Origin: Streptomyces solicavernae
GTDB taxonomy: Bacteria > Actinomycetota > Actinomycetes > Streptomycetales > Streptomycetaceae
Reading direction: 5' to 3'
DNA length: 64,000 bases
NCBI RefSeq assembly: GCF_029968095.1
Contig: NZ_JASCIR010000022.1
Span: forward strand, 40,498 to 104,497
A program made the position numbers and the translations under genes. Positions 40,502-49,785 of this stretch are shown piece after piece (the stretch's first letter is position 1; the number at the start of each line of letters is the position of its first letter). The notes beneath the pieces were generated by a model that saw nothing but the letters and a program-made list of their open reading frames with translations, did not search any database and was not told the DNA's origin.

Positions 40502-41242
40502 ATGAAGACTGTCGAACACGTCCACGTCCTGGACCGGGAAGGCCGGTTGCTCGCGCACGCGGCGCAGGAGGCCGGGACCGGCGCGGCCGTGTCCGCCTGC
40601 CCCGGCTGGCAGGTCCGTGACCTGCTGCGGCACACCGGCATGGTGCACCGCTGGGCCACCGCGCACGTGGTCGAGGGCCACACCGCGCCGCACCCCGACG
40701 GCGGCCTCCCCGACCTCGACGGGACGGCCCTGCTCGACTGGTTCCGCACCGGCCACGCCGCCCTCGTCGACGCGCTCGCCTCGGCCCCCGCCGACCTGGA
40801 GTGCTGGACGTTCCTGCCCGCGCCGTCCCCGCTGGCGTTCTGGGCGCGGCGGCAGGCGCACGAGACGACGGTGCACCGGGTGGACGCCGAGTCGGCGCGC
40901 CTGAGCACCGGCCATGTGGCGATCTCCCCCGGCTTCGCCGTCGACGGCATCGACGAGCTGCTTCGCGGCTTCCACGCGCGCCGGCGCAGCAGGGTCCGTA
41001 CGGAGAAGCCCGCGGTGCTGCGGGTGCGCGCCACCGACACCGGCGACGCGTGGACCATGCGGCTCTCGCCGGACGCCCCGGTCACCACGCGCGGCGAAGA
41101 GGGCGAGGCGGACTGCGAGTTGAGCGGCCCCGCGGCCCGGGTCTACCTCTCCCTGTGGAACCGGCTCCCCGCCCCGCGCCTCACCGGCGACCCGGGGCTC
41201 GCGCGCCTGTGGCGGGAGACTTCGGCGGTCACCTGGAGGTGA
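40502..41242 (+). CDS. Maleylpyruvate isomerase-family mycothiol-dependent enzyme
   Basis: A 246-residue DinB-like four-helix protein of the MDMPI class. Metal ligands fit H49 in RHTGMVHRW with H120 and H125 in QAHETTVHRVD. The C-terminal MDMPI_C domain has LRVRATDTGDAWTMRLSP and a GEADCELSGPAARVYLSLWNR segment. Family members use mycothiol, the actinobacterial thiol, for isomerisation or conjugation; the substrate here is unknown. It follows the MFS gene by 96 bp on the same strand and is followed by a five-unit repeat. Confidence 0.87.
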   Translation: MKTVEHVHVLDREGRLLAHAAQEAGTGAAVSACPGWQVRDLLRHTGMVHRWATAHVVEGHTAPHPDGGLPDLDGTALLDWFRTGHAALVDALASAPADLECWTFLPAPSPLAFWARRQAHETTVHRVDAESARLSTGHVAISPGFAVDGIDELLRGFHARRRSRVRTEKPAVLRVRATDTGDAWTMRLSPDAPVTTRGEEGEADCELSGPAARVYLSLWNRLPAPRLTGDPGLARLWRETSAVTWR

Positions 41243-41252
41243 GGGTCACCTG

Positions 41253-41336
41253 GAGGTCAGGGGCACCCGAGGGTCAGGAGCACCCGAGGGTCAGGAGCAC
41301 CCGAGGGTCAGGAGCACCCGAGGGTCAGGGGCACCC
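41253..41336. repeat. Five tandem 17-bp units, intergenic
   Basis: GAGGGTCAGGAGCACCC repeated five times (the first unit is one base short). It fills most of the gap between the MDMPI gene and the response-regulator gene. The 17-bp period is not codon-compatible. Confidence 0.9.
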
Positions 41337-41433
41337 GGGGGTGAGCGCCGCTTGAGGTCGAGCGGGGCGGTCCGCGGCCGGGAAGTCCGTGGTGGTCGCG
41401 CGGTCCGGGGGCGGTCGCGTACGCCGTCGCCGC

Positions 41434-42099
41434 TCAGCCCAGCCAGCCCGGCCGCACCAGGCCCGACTCGTAGGCGAGGACGACCAGTTGGGCGCGGTCG
41501 CGGGCGCCCAGCTTCACCATCGTGCGGCTGACGTGCGTCTTCGCGGTGAGCGGGCTGACGACCAGGCGGCGGGCGATCTCCTCGTTGGACAGGCCGATGC
41601 CGACGAGCGCCATCACCTCGCGCTCCCGCTCGGTGAGCTCGCTCAGCGCGTCCGCGGCGGCCGGCTCCTTGGAACGTGCGGCGAACTCGCCGATCAGGCG
41701 TCTGGTCACGCCCGGCGAGAGCAGCGCGTCGCCGTGCACCACCGCCCGTACCGCGCGCAGCAGTTCAGCGGGTTCGGTGTCCTTCACGAGGAAGCCGGAC
41801 GCTCCGGAGCGGATCGCCTCGAAGACGTACTCGTCCAGCTCGAAGGTGGTGAGCATGACCACCTTGACCTGCCCGAGGTCCGGGTCGCCGGTGACGGCGC
41901 GGGTCGCGGCGAGGCCGTCGAGCTGCGGCATGCGGATGTCCATCAGGACGACGTCCGGGCACAGTTCGCGCACCAGGCGCACCGCCTCCTCGCCGTCGGC
42001 CGCCTCCCCCGCGACCTCGATGTCCGACTGGGCGTCGAGCAGCGCCTTGAACCCGGCCCGTACGAGCACCTGGTCGTCGGCGAGCAGTACGCGGATCAC
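41434..42099 (-). CDS. NarL/LuxR-type response regulator
   Basis: A 221-residue two-domain regulator. The receiver has acidic DD at 8-9, phospho-acceptor D54 in VVLMDIRMP, and the conserved Thr/Lys region MLTTFELDEYVFEAI and GFLVKD. The LuxR HTH at about 150-210 has LTEREREVMALVGIGLSNEEIARRLVVSPLTAKTHVSR. GTG 42099 overlaps the histidine kinase stop, forming a coupled two-component system. Its DNA targets are unknown. Confidence 0.95.
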   Translation of the reverse strand: MIRVLLADDQVLVRAGFKALLDAQSDIEVAGEAADGEEAVRLVRELCPDVVLMDIRMPQLDGLAATRAVTGDPDLGQVKVVMLTTFELDEYVFEAIRSGASGFLVKDTEPAELLRAVRAVVHGDALLSPGVTRRLIGEFAARSKEPAAADALSELTEREREVMALVGIGLSNEEIARRLVVSPLTAKTHVSRTMVKLGARDRAQLVVLAYESGLVRPGWLG

Positions 42100-43346
42100 G
42101 TCGTCTTCCCCTCGGGACGCTGCGGCAGTACGGCCCGCACCCGGAAACCGCCGTCCGGGCGCGGGCCCGCCTCGATCGTGCCACCCAGGGCCCCGGCCCG
42201 CTCCCGCATTCCGGCGAGGCCGTTGCCGCTGCCGCCCGCGTCGGTACGGGTCGCGGGGCCGTCGTCGTCGACGGTCAGCTCAACGGTGGCTTCCTCGTAC
42301 CGCACTCGTACGCGCGCGTTGCGCGAGCCTGAGTGGCGTACGACGTTCGTCAGCGCCTCCTGCACGATCCGGAACGCGGCCAGGTCGGCGCCGGGTGCGA
42401 GGGCCGTTGCGGGGCCCTCGCGGGTGACTTCGACGGTGAGGCCCGCGCTCGCTGCCTGGTCGACCAGCTCGGGCAGCCGGTCGAGTCCGGGCGCCGGAGC
42501 GCGGGGCGCGTCCCCCGGCGCGCGGAGGGTGTCGAGCACCTGCCGCACCTCGCCGAGCGCCTCCTTGCTGGCCGACTTGATGGTGGTCAGTGCCGTACGC
42601 GCCTGCTCCGGGTCGGAGTCGAGCAGCGCGAGCCCCACGCCCGCCTGGACGTTGATCACGGAGATCGAGTGCGCCAGTACGTCGTGCAGCTCCCGGGCGA
42701 TCCGCAGCCGCTCCTCGTCCGCGCGGCGCTTGGCGGCCTGCTGCCGTTCGGCGCGCTCTTTGGCCCACTGCTCGCGGCGGGCGCGCACCAGCTCGGACAG
42801 GGCGAGGATCGCCACCACCCAGGCGACGACCAGGAGTTCCTGCCCCCAGGGCGCCGCGCTGTCGCCGTCCGGCGGCAGCCATGCGTACAGCCAGTGCGAG
42901 AGCAGCAGATGCCCGGCCCAGAGCATGCCGAGCGCACCCCAGGCCGCGTGCCGGTGCCCGGCCACGACCGCCGCGAAGCAGGCGAGCGCGGCACTCAGGA
43001 ACACCGGGCCGTACGGGTACCCCGCGCCCAGGTACACCAGCGTGACCGCCGACGCGGCGAAAGGCACGGCCACCGGGAGACGGTGCCGCAGCAGCAGGAC
43101 CACGCCCGCGAGGAGGAGCAGCGCCCGCCCCGGCCCGTCCAGCTGCACCCGCTCGCCGAGCTGGCCGTGCGCCGCGAAACCCGACCCGACCTGCAGGAAC
43201 ACGGTCACGAACAGCGTCGAGACCCAGGGCAGCCGGTCCCCGTCCGCCGCCCCTTGCTCACGGTCGTCCCAGCGCCGCAGACCGGGCGGCCCCGCGTGCC
43301 GCCAGGGCACCGGGCCGCCCGGCCTCCGGGTGTGCTGCTCGTCCAT
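42096..43346 (-). CDS. NarL-family sensor histidine kinase
   Basis: A 416-residue kinase. Five or six membrane helices (about 42-185) carry only short loops, so the signal is probably sensed in or at the membrane. A short coiled coil leads to the HisKA_3 domain with phosphorylated H221 in ARELHDVLAHS. The GHKL domain has EALTNVVRHSG (N-box) and GNGLAGMRERAGALGG (G-box). ATG 43346 is favoured; TAGCGT seven bases upstream suggests a leaderless start. It is cotranscribed with the response regulator. Confidence 0.93.
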   Translation of the reverse strand: MDEQHTRRPGGPVPWRHAGPPGLRRWDDREQGAADGDRLPWVSTLFVTVFLQVGSGFAAHGQLGERVQLDGPGRALLLLAGVVLLLRHRLPVAVPFAASAVTLVYLGAGYPYGPVFLSAALACFAAVVAGHRHAAWGALGMLWAGHLLLSHWLYAWLPPDGDSAAPWGQELLVVAWVVAILALSELVRARREQWAKERAERQQAAKRRADEERLRIARELHDVLAHSISVINVQAGVGLALLDSDPEQARTALTTIKSASKEALGEVRQVLDTLRAPGDAPRAPAPGLDRLPELVDQAASAGLTVEVTREGPATALAPGADLAAFRIVQEALTNVVRHSGSRNARVRVRYEEATVELTVDDDGPATRTDAGGSGNGLAGMRERAGALGGTIEAGPRPDGGFRVRAVLPQRPEGKTT

Positions 43347-43492
43347 ACCGGCCACGCTAGACCGGACTTCCCCTCCCCGGCGTCCGCCGTGGGTGGTCAT
43401 CGGGGGTACTTCCTGGGGAGTACGCGGGGGCGGTCCGCAGGGGGAGGGGCATAGGTCCACGTACACACGGGTGCGCGTACCTGGCCTCCGCC

Positions 43493-45061
43493 CTACGCCG
43501 ATTCCGTAGCAGCCCCCTCCCGCGCCCCCGGCTTCTCGTCCCGGTCGAGGGCCGACAGGGCGCGCCGGGCGACCGGGTGGGTGCGGACGAGTTCCGTGAG
43601 GGAGGTCGAGCCGCGGGTGATCTTCGCGAAGGCGTTCCACGCGGGGCGGAAGCCGGTGAGGACGGCGTGCAGCAGTCCCGGGCGGCGCTCGAAGACGCTC
43701 AGCATGCGCCGGCCCAGGCTCATCTCGACGCCGAGGCCCGCCCGTACGGCGAACGCGTAGTTCAGTGCCTGCCTGCGGGCGTCGACCGCGTCGTGCGCCT
43801 CCGCGACCCGGACCGCCCACTCCCCCGCGAGCCGCCCGGAGCGCAGCGCGTACGAGATGCCCTCGCGGGTCCACGGCTCCAGGAGGCCCGCCGCGTCACC
43901 GCAGACCAGGACGCGGCCGCGGGAGAGCGGGGAGTCGTCGCTGCGGCAGCGGGTCAGGTGGCCGGAGGAGATGCTCGGCTCGAAACCGGCGAGGCCGAGG
44001 CGGGCGATGAAGTCCTCCAAGTACCGCTTGGTGGCGGCGCCTTCGCCGCGGGCGGAGATCACGCCGACGGTGAGGGTGTCGCCCTTGGGGAAGACCCAGC
44101 CGTAACTGCCGGGCATCGGGCCCCAGTCGATGAGGACGCGGCCGCTCCAGTCCTCGGCGACCGTCTCCGGAACCGGGATCTCCGCCTCCAGGCCGAGGTC
44201 GACCTGGTCGAGTTTCACGCCGACGTGCGCCCCTATCCGGCTGGCGCTGCCGTCGGCGCCGACCACGGCGTGCGCGAGGAGGATCTCGCCGTCGGCGAGG
44301 ACGACTGCGGCGGTGCGGCGGTCGGGCACCGCGGGGCCGTGCTGCTCCACGCGCGAAACGGTGGCTCCGGTGCGGAGTTCGGCGCCGGCCTTCTGTGCGG
44401 CCTCGACGAGCTGGTGGTCGAACTCGGGCCGGTTGATGAGGCCGAAGAGCATCTGCTTCGAGCGGCGGGTACGCGCGTACTTGCCGTCGAGGGAGAAGGT
44501 GACGGCGTGCACCCGGTCGCGCAGGGGCAGTTCGAAGCCGGGCGGCAGGGAGTCGCGCGAGGGGCCGATGATGCCGCCGCCGCAGGTCTTGTAGCGCGGG
44601 AGTTCGGCCTTCTCCAGGAGCAGCACACGGCGTCCGGCGACGGCAGCGGCGTACGCGGCGGAGGCCCCTGCGGGCCCGGCGCCGACGACGATCACGTCCC
44701 ACATGTCGCGGGAGCCGGGCCGCTCCGCGCTGCGGAGGGTCTGCGCCTCGGACTCGTCCCCGGGCTCGGACTCGGCCCCGGGCTCGGACTTGGCCGCTGC
44801 CGCGGGCTCGGCCCCGGGCTCGGCCCCCGCACCTGGGCTCCGTCCCGCCACCGAGTCCGACACCGGCTCCGGCTCCGGCTCCGGCACGGGCCCCGCCGCC
44901 GCGGACCCGTCCGCCGCAGGCCCGTCCGCCGCAGGCCCGTGCCCCCCAGACCCGTCCGCCGCGGGCGGTCGCGTCTGCTCGGGGGGCGTGCCGGACGGGG
45001 CGTCGCCCGGCTGCTCCCGCCGCTCTTCGGCCGGGTTCTCGGTCGAGTTCTCGCTGCTCAC
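43493..45061 (-). CDS. Geranylgeranyl-reductase-family flavoprotein with disordered N-terminal extension
   Basis: A 522-residue FAD-dependent oxidoreductase. The dinucleotide motif VIVVGAGPAGASAAYAAA begins near residue 123, followed by LPRYKTCGGGI (the GGR-type FAD loop) and VCGDAAGLLEPWTREGISYALRSG. Relatives reduce isoprenoid double bonds, for example in menaquinone or lipid tails. The first ~119 residues are Glu/Pro/Ala/Gly repeats. GTG 45061 includes that extension; ATG 44704 immediately before the FAD motif would give a standard-length enzyme. The divergent neighbour is the M20 peptidase. Confidence 0.85.
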   Translation of the reverse strand: MSSENSTENPAEERREQPGDAPSGTPPEQTRPPAADGSGGHGPAADGPAADGSAAAGPVPEPEPEPVSDSVAGRSPGAGAEPGAEPAAAAKSEPGAESEPGDESEAQTLRSAERPGSRDMWDVIVVGAGPAGASAAYAAAVAGRRVLLLEKAELPRYKTCGGGIIGPSRDSLPPGFELPLRDRVHAVTFSLDGKYARTRRSKQMLFGLINRPEFDHQLVEAAQKAGAELRTGATVSRVEQHGPAVPDRRTAAVVLADGEILLAHAVVGADGSASRIGAHVGVKLDQVDLGLEAEIPVPETVAEDWSGRVLIDWGPMPGSYGWVFPKGDTLTVGVISARGEGAATKRYLEDFIARLGLAGFEPSISSGHLTRCRSDDSPLSRGRVLVCGDAAGLLEPWTREGISYALRSGRLAGEWAVRVAEAHDAVDARRQALNYAFAVRAGLGVEMSLGRRMLSVFERRPGLLHAVLTGFRPAWNAFAKITRGSTSLTELVRTHPVARRALSALDRDEKPGAREGAATESA

Positions 45062-45219
45062 GATGGGCTGCTGCTCCGATCCAGCTGTCTTCCGCCGCTG
45101 TCCACGGCATCCTACGGCGGGCGTCGGTCGCCCCCTCCTGTGGGAAGATCGAGCCCGTATTCGAAGGGCGCACACGCACCCCACACGTACACAACGTCGC
45201 ACCCACAAGGAGCGTGCCC

Positions 45220-46575
45220 ATGTCGTCGCAGCAGATCGCCGAAACCGTCGCCGCCCTGATGCCGCGCGCACAGCAGGAGCTGGCCGAGCTGGTGGCGTTC
45301 AAGTCCGTGGCGGACTTCGCGCAGTTCCCCAGGAGCGAGAGCGAGGGCGCCGCGAACTGGGTGGCGGACGCGCTGCGCGCGGAGGGCTTCCGGGACGTGG
45401 CGCTGCTCGACACCCCGGACGGCACGCAGTCGGTGTACGGCTTCCTGCCCGGCCCCGAGGGCGCGCCGACGGTGCTGCTCTACGCGCACTACGACGTGCA
45501 GCCCCCGCTGGACGAGGCCGCCTGGGCGACGCCGCCGTTCGAGCTGGTCGAGCGGGACGGGCGGTGGTACGGGCGCGGGGCCGCGGACTGCAAGGGCGGC
45601 GTCGTCATGCATCTGCTCGCGCTGCGTGCCCTGAAGGCGGACGGCGGGGTCCCGGTCAACGTCAAGTTCATCGCGGAGGGTTCGGAGGAGCAGGGCACGG
45701 GCGGCCTTGAGCGCTACGCGGAGGCGCACCCCGAACTCCTCAGGGCCGACTCGATCGTGATCGGGGACAGCGGCAACTTCCGCGTGGGCCTGCCGACGGT
45801 GACGTCGACGCTGCGCGGGATGACGCTCGTACGCGTCGAGGTGGACACCCTGGAGGGCAACCTGCACTCCGGACAGTTCGGCGGCGCCGCCCCGGACGCG
45901 CTCGCGGCCCTGGTGCGGGTCCTCGACTCGCTGCGCGCCGAGGACGGTTCGACGACCGTGGACGGGCTGGACGGCGGCCAGGTGTGGGAAGGACTGCAGT
46001 ACGCGGAGGGCGAGTTCCGCAAGGACGCCAAGGTGCTGGACGGCGTGGAGCTGATCGGGGACGGGACCGTCGCCGACCGGATCTGGGCCCGCCCCGCGGT
46101 CACCGTGCTCGGCATCGACTGCCCGCCCGTGGTGGGCGCGACGCCCTCCGTGCAGGCGGGCGCGCGGGCGCTGATCAGCCTGCGGGTGCCGCCGGGCGTG
46201 GACGCCGCCGAGGCCACGCGGCTGCTGCGCGCCCACCTGGAGGCGCGCACGCCGTGGGGCGCGCGGGTCCGCACCGAACAGATCGGCCAGGGCCAGCCGT
46301 TCCGAGCCGACACCAAGAGCCCGGCGTACGCGGCGATGGCCGAGGCCATGCGGGTCGCGTACCCCGGCGAGGAGATGCAGTACGCGGGACTGGGCGGATC
46401 GATCCCGGTGTGCAACACCCTCAGCTCGCTCTACCCGGACGCGGAGATCCTGCTGATCGGCCTGAGCGAACCGCAGGCGCAGATCCACGCGGTCAACGAG
46501 AGCGTCTCCCCGCAGGAGTTGGAGCGCCTGTCGGTCACGGAGGCGCTGTTCCTCCAGGCGTACGTGCCGCGTTGA
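45220..46575 (+). CDS. M20-family dipeptidase
   Basis: A 451-residue zinc peptidase of the M20A/CNDP-like group. Metal-binding H90 and D92 (YAHYDVQPP), bridging D123 in GRGAADCKGG, and general-base E156-E157 in EGSEEQGTGG are seen, with a C-terminal HAVNES. The lid/dimerisation domain occupies about 190-340 (TLRGMTLVRVEVDTLEGNLHSGQFGG). Usual bacterial relatives have DDKG where this has DCKG. The ATG at 45220 has AAGGAG seven bases upstream, better than the GTG at 45214. Confidence 0.92.
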   Translation: MSSQQIAETVAALMPRAQQELAELVAFKSVADFAQFPRSESEGAANWVADALRAEGFRDVALLDTPDGTQSVYGFLPGPEGAPTVLLYAHYDVQPPLDEAAWATPPFELVERDGRWYGRGAADCKGGVVMHLLALRALKADGGVPVNVKFIAEGSEEQGTGGLERYAEAHPELLRADSIVIGDSGNFRVGLPTVTSTLRGMTLVRVEVDTLEGNLHSGQFGGAAPDALAALVRVLDSLRAEDGSTTVDGLDGGQVWEGLQYAEGEFRKDAKVLDGVELIGDGTVADRIWARPAVTVLGIDCPPVVGATPSVQAGARALISLRVPPGVDAAEATRLLRAHLEARTPWGARVRTEQIGQGQPFRADTKSPAYAAMAEAMRVAYPGEEMQYAGLGGSIPVCNTLSSLYPDAEILLIGLSEPQAQIHAVNESVSPQELERLSVTEALFLQAYVPR

Positions 46576-46606
46576 CCCCCACCCACGCCCCCGGCCGTAC
46601 CGTAGA

Positions 46607-46635
46607 CCGGGGCCGGGGCCGGGGCCGGGGCCGGG
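46607..46635. repeat. CCGGGG hexamer repeat
   Basis: Nearly five perfect CCGGGG units in the gap after the M20 peptidase gene. Confidence 0.9.
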
Positions 46636-46695
46636 CATCCGGAATCTGTGTGTGCAGGACTCCGTGCCCCGCCGGGCCGAGACTCCGTAGAGTGC

Positions 46696-48735
46696 ATGAC
46701 TCCGTATGTGCGGGACTCTGGAGGACGCAGCGTGTTCGTGGGGCGAGGCGGCGAACTGAGCCGTCTGGGCAGCGCACTTGAGCAGCATCGGCTCGTGACC
46801 CTGACCGGCGTCGGCGGGGTGGGCAAGTCCCGGCTCGCGCGGCAGCGCATCGGCCTCGGGCTCCCGCCGGACGTGGGCACGGTCTGCTGGGCGGACCTGT
46901 GGCCCCTCCGGGGCGAGGCGCTGCTCGCTGCGGTGGTGGCCGATGCCTGCGGGCTCTCGGACCACACGCCGCGCATGCCGATCGACGTGCTGTCCGGCTG
47001 GATCGGCGAGCGGCCGCTGCTGCTCGTCCTGGACTCCTGCGAACACCTCCTGGACGCCTGCCGCCACCTGGTGTCCGCCCTGCTCACCGCCTGCCCGCGC
47101 CTCACGGTCCTGGTGACCGGCCGCGAGCCGCTGCATCTCGACGGGGAGCGGGTGATCCGGGTCGACCCGCTGCCGGGCGCGACGGACGCCGTGGAGCTGT
47201 TCACGCACCGCGCGGCGGAGGCGGGACACCCTCTCGCGGACGGCGCAACCACCGACCTCGTACGGGAGTTGTGCGAGCACCTGGACGGGCTGCCGCTCGC
47301 CCTGGAGCTGGCGGCCGGGCAGCTCGGGCACAGCGCGCTCGACGAGATCCTGCTGCGGCCGCGGCTCGGCCTCGACCGCCACGCCTCGGGCGTACGGCCG
47401 GTGGTGCCGCAGCGCCATGACGCGCTGCGCACCGCGCTCGGCTGGAGCCACGAGCTGTGCACCCCGGCCGAACGGCTGCTCTGGGCGCGGCTCTCCGTCG
47501 TACGCGGCCACTTCGACGCGGGCACGGCGGCCGCGGTGTGCGCCGGCGGCCCGCTGTCCGGACCCGACGTGTACCGCGCGCTGGACGGCCTCGTCGACAA
47601 GTCGGTCGTCGTGCACGACCGGGGCCGGCACCGCGTCCTCGACACCGTCCGCGAGTACGGGCGGCTGTGGCTGGAGGAGCTCGACGAGGTGGACCGGGCG
47701 GCCGACCGGCACGCCGCGCACTTCCTCGACCTGGTCCGCAGGGCCGACGCGGCGTGGGCGGGCCCGGAGCAGTCGGCGTGGTACCGCACGATCCGCGAGC
47801 TGTACCCGGACCTGTGCGCGGCCGCCGACCACCTCCTGGTGCACCGGCCCGACGAAGCGCTCGAACTCACCGCGCTGGTCGGCTTCTTCTGGATGTGCTG
47901 CGGCCACCTCCACGAGGCGCAGCACTACGTCGGACGCGCCCTGCCGGCGAGCACGCTGCGCGGCCCGGTGCGGGTGCACGGGCTGTGGGCGCTCGGCCTG
48001 ACCCACATCCTCCAGGGGGACTACGCGGCCGGGCACGGCCTGGCGTCGGCCTGCCTGAGCGACGCCCGGCGCGCCGGGGACGAGGCGGGGCTGCTGCGGG
48101 CCTGCTACCTGCACGGCCTGAGCAACCTCCTGGAAGGGCGGGCCGCCGAGGCCCTGAACCTGGTGGACGAGGCCCTGCCTCCCACCGGTGCGCAGCTGCG
48201 GGGTGCGGTGTCGGGGCCCGCGTACATGTGCCTGCTCGTGCGGGTCTTCGCGCTGACGGGTTCCGGACGGCTCGAACAGGCCCGGCAGGAGGCGCAGTCG
48301 CTCCGTGCCTCCTGCGTCGCGGACGGCGAGCACTGGACCCGGTCGTACGCCGACTATCAGCTGTGCGTGATCGCCCTCAGCGAGGGCGACCCCGAGGCGG
48401 CGCTGCACCACGCCCGCTCGATGCTGGCCTCGAAGCAGCAGATCGGGGACAGCTTCGGCATCGCCCTGGGGCTCGACATGCTGTCGGCGGCGTTCGCCGC
48501 GGCCGGCGACGGGGAGCGGTCGGCGCTCGCCTACGGCACGGGCGACCGCTTCTGGCAGGCGGTCGGGCACCCGCAGCGCGGCACGCCGGAGGTCGCCCCG
48601 CTGCGGGACGCGGGCGAGCGGACGGCCCGCGCGCTCCTGGGCGACCAGGCGTACGACGACGCCTTCCGGGAGGGCGCGCACGCCGACCCTCCGTCCATGC
48701 TGAGGTGGGCGGTCGGCACCGGCTCCGCGACCTGA
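46696..48735 (+). CDS. STAND-type (NB-ARC/AfsR-like) ATPase without a DNA-binding domain
   Basis: A 679-residue protein. The P-loop GVGGVGKS is at 38-45, Walker B/kinase-2 LLLVLDSCEH, the sensor LTVLVTGREPL, and the ARC-like CEHLDGLPLALELAA. A winged-helix region with LDTVREYGRLWLEE follows, and the C-terminal half is TPR-like helices. This is the usual core of LuxR/SARP-AfsR regulators, but neither a SARP nor a LuxR HTH is present at either end. ATG 46696 is used. Three GACTCCGT copies lie at or just before the start. Confidence 0.83.
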   Translation: MTPYVRDSGGRSVFVGRGGELSRLGSALEQHRLVTLTGVGGVGKSRLARQRIGLGLPPDVGTVCWADLWPLRGEALLAAVVADACGLSDHTPRMPIDVLSGWIGERPLLLVLDSCEHLLDACRHLVSALLTACPRLTVLVTGREPLHLDGERVIRVDPLPGATDAVELFTHRAAEAGHPLADGATTDLVRELCEHLDGLPLALELAAGQLGHSALDEILLRPRLGLDRHASGVRPVVPQRHDALRTALGWSHELCTPAERLLWARLSVVRGHFDAGTAAAVCAGGPLSGPDVYRALDGLVDKSVVVHDRGRHRVLDTVREYGRLWLEELDEVDRAADRHAAHFLDLVRRADAAWAGPEQSAWYRTIRELYPDLCAAADHLLVHRPDEALELTALVGFFWMCCGHLHEAQHYVGRALPASTLRGPVRVHGLWALGLTHILQGDYAAGHGLASACLSDARRAGDEAGLLRACYLHGLSNLLEGRAAEALNLVDEALPPTGAQLRGAVSGPAYMCLLVRVFALTGSGRLEQARQEAQSLRASCVADGEHWTRSYADYQLCVIALSEGDPEAALHHARSMLASKQQIGDSFGIALGLDMLSAAFAAAGDGERSALAYGTGDRFWQAVGHPQRGTPEVAPLRDAGERTARALLGDQAYDDAFREGAHADPPSMLRWAVGTGSAT

Positions 48736-48759
48736 CCGACCGCCGCCGCGGGCCCAGGT

Positions 48760-49785
48760 TCAGCCCGCTTCTCGGGCCGCGCCCACCGGCACGCCCGCCT
48801 CCAGATACAGCGGGCGGCCCTGTCGCCGGGCGCGCAGGGCCCAGCGCAGCCGCTCGTAGCGCACCGGGGGCAGCAGGCCGGCCGCCTCCTGTTCGGTGAC
48901 GAAGCGGCAGTCGCGGAGTTCGGGTCCGGGCAGCAGGACGCGTTCGGTGGCGGCGCTGTCGAGCCGTCCGCCGTCGAAGAGGAGCCGCATGCCGCCGTAG
49001 CCCGGCGGCTGCGGCGCCTCCCAGTCGATGAGCAACAGGGTCGGCACCTGGTCGAGTCGGATGCCGGTCTCCTCGGCGACCTCGCGCACCCCGGCCTGCG
49101 CGGGCGCCTCGCCGGACTCGACGACGCCGCCGGGGAACTCCCAGCCGGGCTTGTAGGTGGGGTCGACGAGCAGCACCCGGTCCTGCTCGTCGAAGAGCAG
49201 CACGCCCGAGGCAAGGGTCTCGGCGGTGGGCTCCGGGGTCTGCACGATGTCGCAGAGCCCGAGGTCGGTGCCGCGCACGGCGTCGGCGATCCGCTCGGCG
49301 GTCTCGTACGGGGTGAGGGCGCTGGTGTCGACGGGGTGGGCGTCGCCGGTGAGCCAGCCGGCCAGGGCCGACCGGTACGGCTCGATGGGGTCGCCCACCC
49401 CCTCAGGTGCGGGGCGGTCGGCCAGGCGCTCGCGCAGGATCGTTTCGGCCGGGGTGAGCAGGACGTGGCGTACGGCTATCCGGCGGGCGGCGAGGCCGCC
49501 GAATATCTCGTCGCGGTGGTCCTGGCGCAGCAGGGTCATGGGGACGACGAGGACGCCGCCGACCTGGTGCAGGAGTGCGGCGGCGGTGTCGACGACGAGG
49601 CGTCGCCAGATCGTCAGGTCCTGGAGGTCGCTCACTTCGTCCAGGTGTTTGCGGGGCAACAGGTGGCGCAGCCCGCGGCCGATGACCTCGGGGTCGAAGA
49701 GCGTGCTGTTCGGGATCAGTTCGACAAGGTCCCGTGCGGCGGCGGTCTTGCCCGCACCGAACGCACCGTTGATCCAGATGATCAC
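48760..49785 (-). CDS. TmrB-like P-loop kinase fused to Nudix hydrolase
   Basis: A 341-residue fusion. Residues 1-180 are a TmrB-type AAA/kinase domain: MIIWINGAFGAGKT with P-loop GAFGAGKT at 7-14, DPEVIGRGLRHLL, and LTPAETILRERLADR. TmrB is the ATP-binding tunicamycin-resistance protein of Bacillus. After a short linker (about 181-193) comes a Nudix domain with the box GGVVESGEAPAQAGVREVAEETG at about 219-241. The activity of the fusion is unknown. The ATG directly begins the P-loop strand, fixing the start. Confidence 0.88.
   Translation of the reverse strand: MIIWINGAFGAGKTAAARDLVELIPNSTLFDPEVIGRGLRHLLPRKHLDEVSDLQDLTIWRRLVVDTAAALLHQVGGVLVVPMTLLRQDHRDEIFGGLAARRIAVRHVLLTPAETILRERLADRPAPEGVGDPIEPYRSALAGWLTGDAHPVDTSALTPYETAERIADAVRGTDLGLCDIVQTPEPTAETLASGVLLFDEQDRVLLVDPTYKPGWEFPGGVVESGEAPAQAGVREVAEETGIRLDQVPTLLLIDWEAPQPPGYGGMRLLFDGGRLDSAATERVLLPGPELRDCRFVTEQEAAGLLPPVRYERLRWALRARRQGRPLYLEAGVPVGAAREAG

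Noticed and set aside
45112..48681. A 1189-codon open frame on the reverse strand
   Set aside because: It runs antisense through the M20 peptidase and STAND ATPase genes, both with clear motifs. Long antisense frames are expected where third positions are nearly all G/C.
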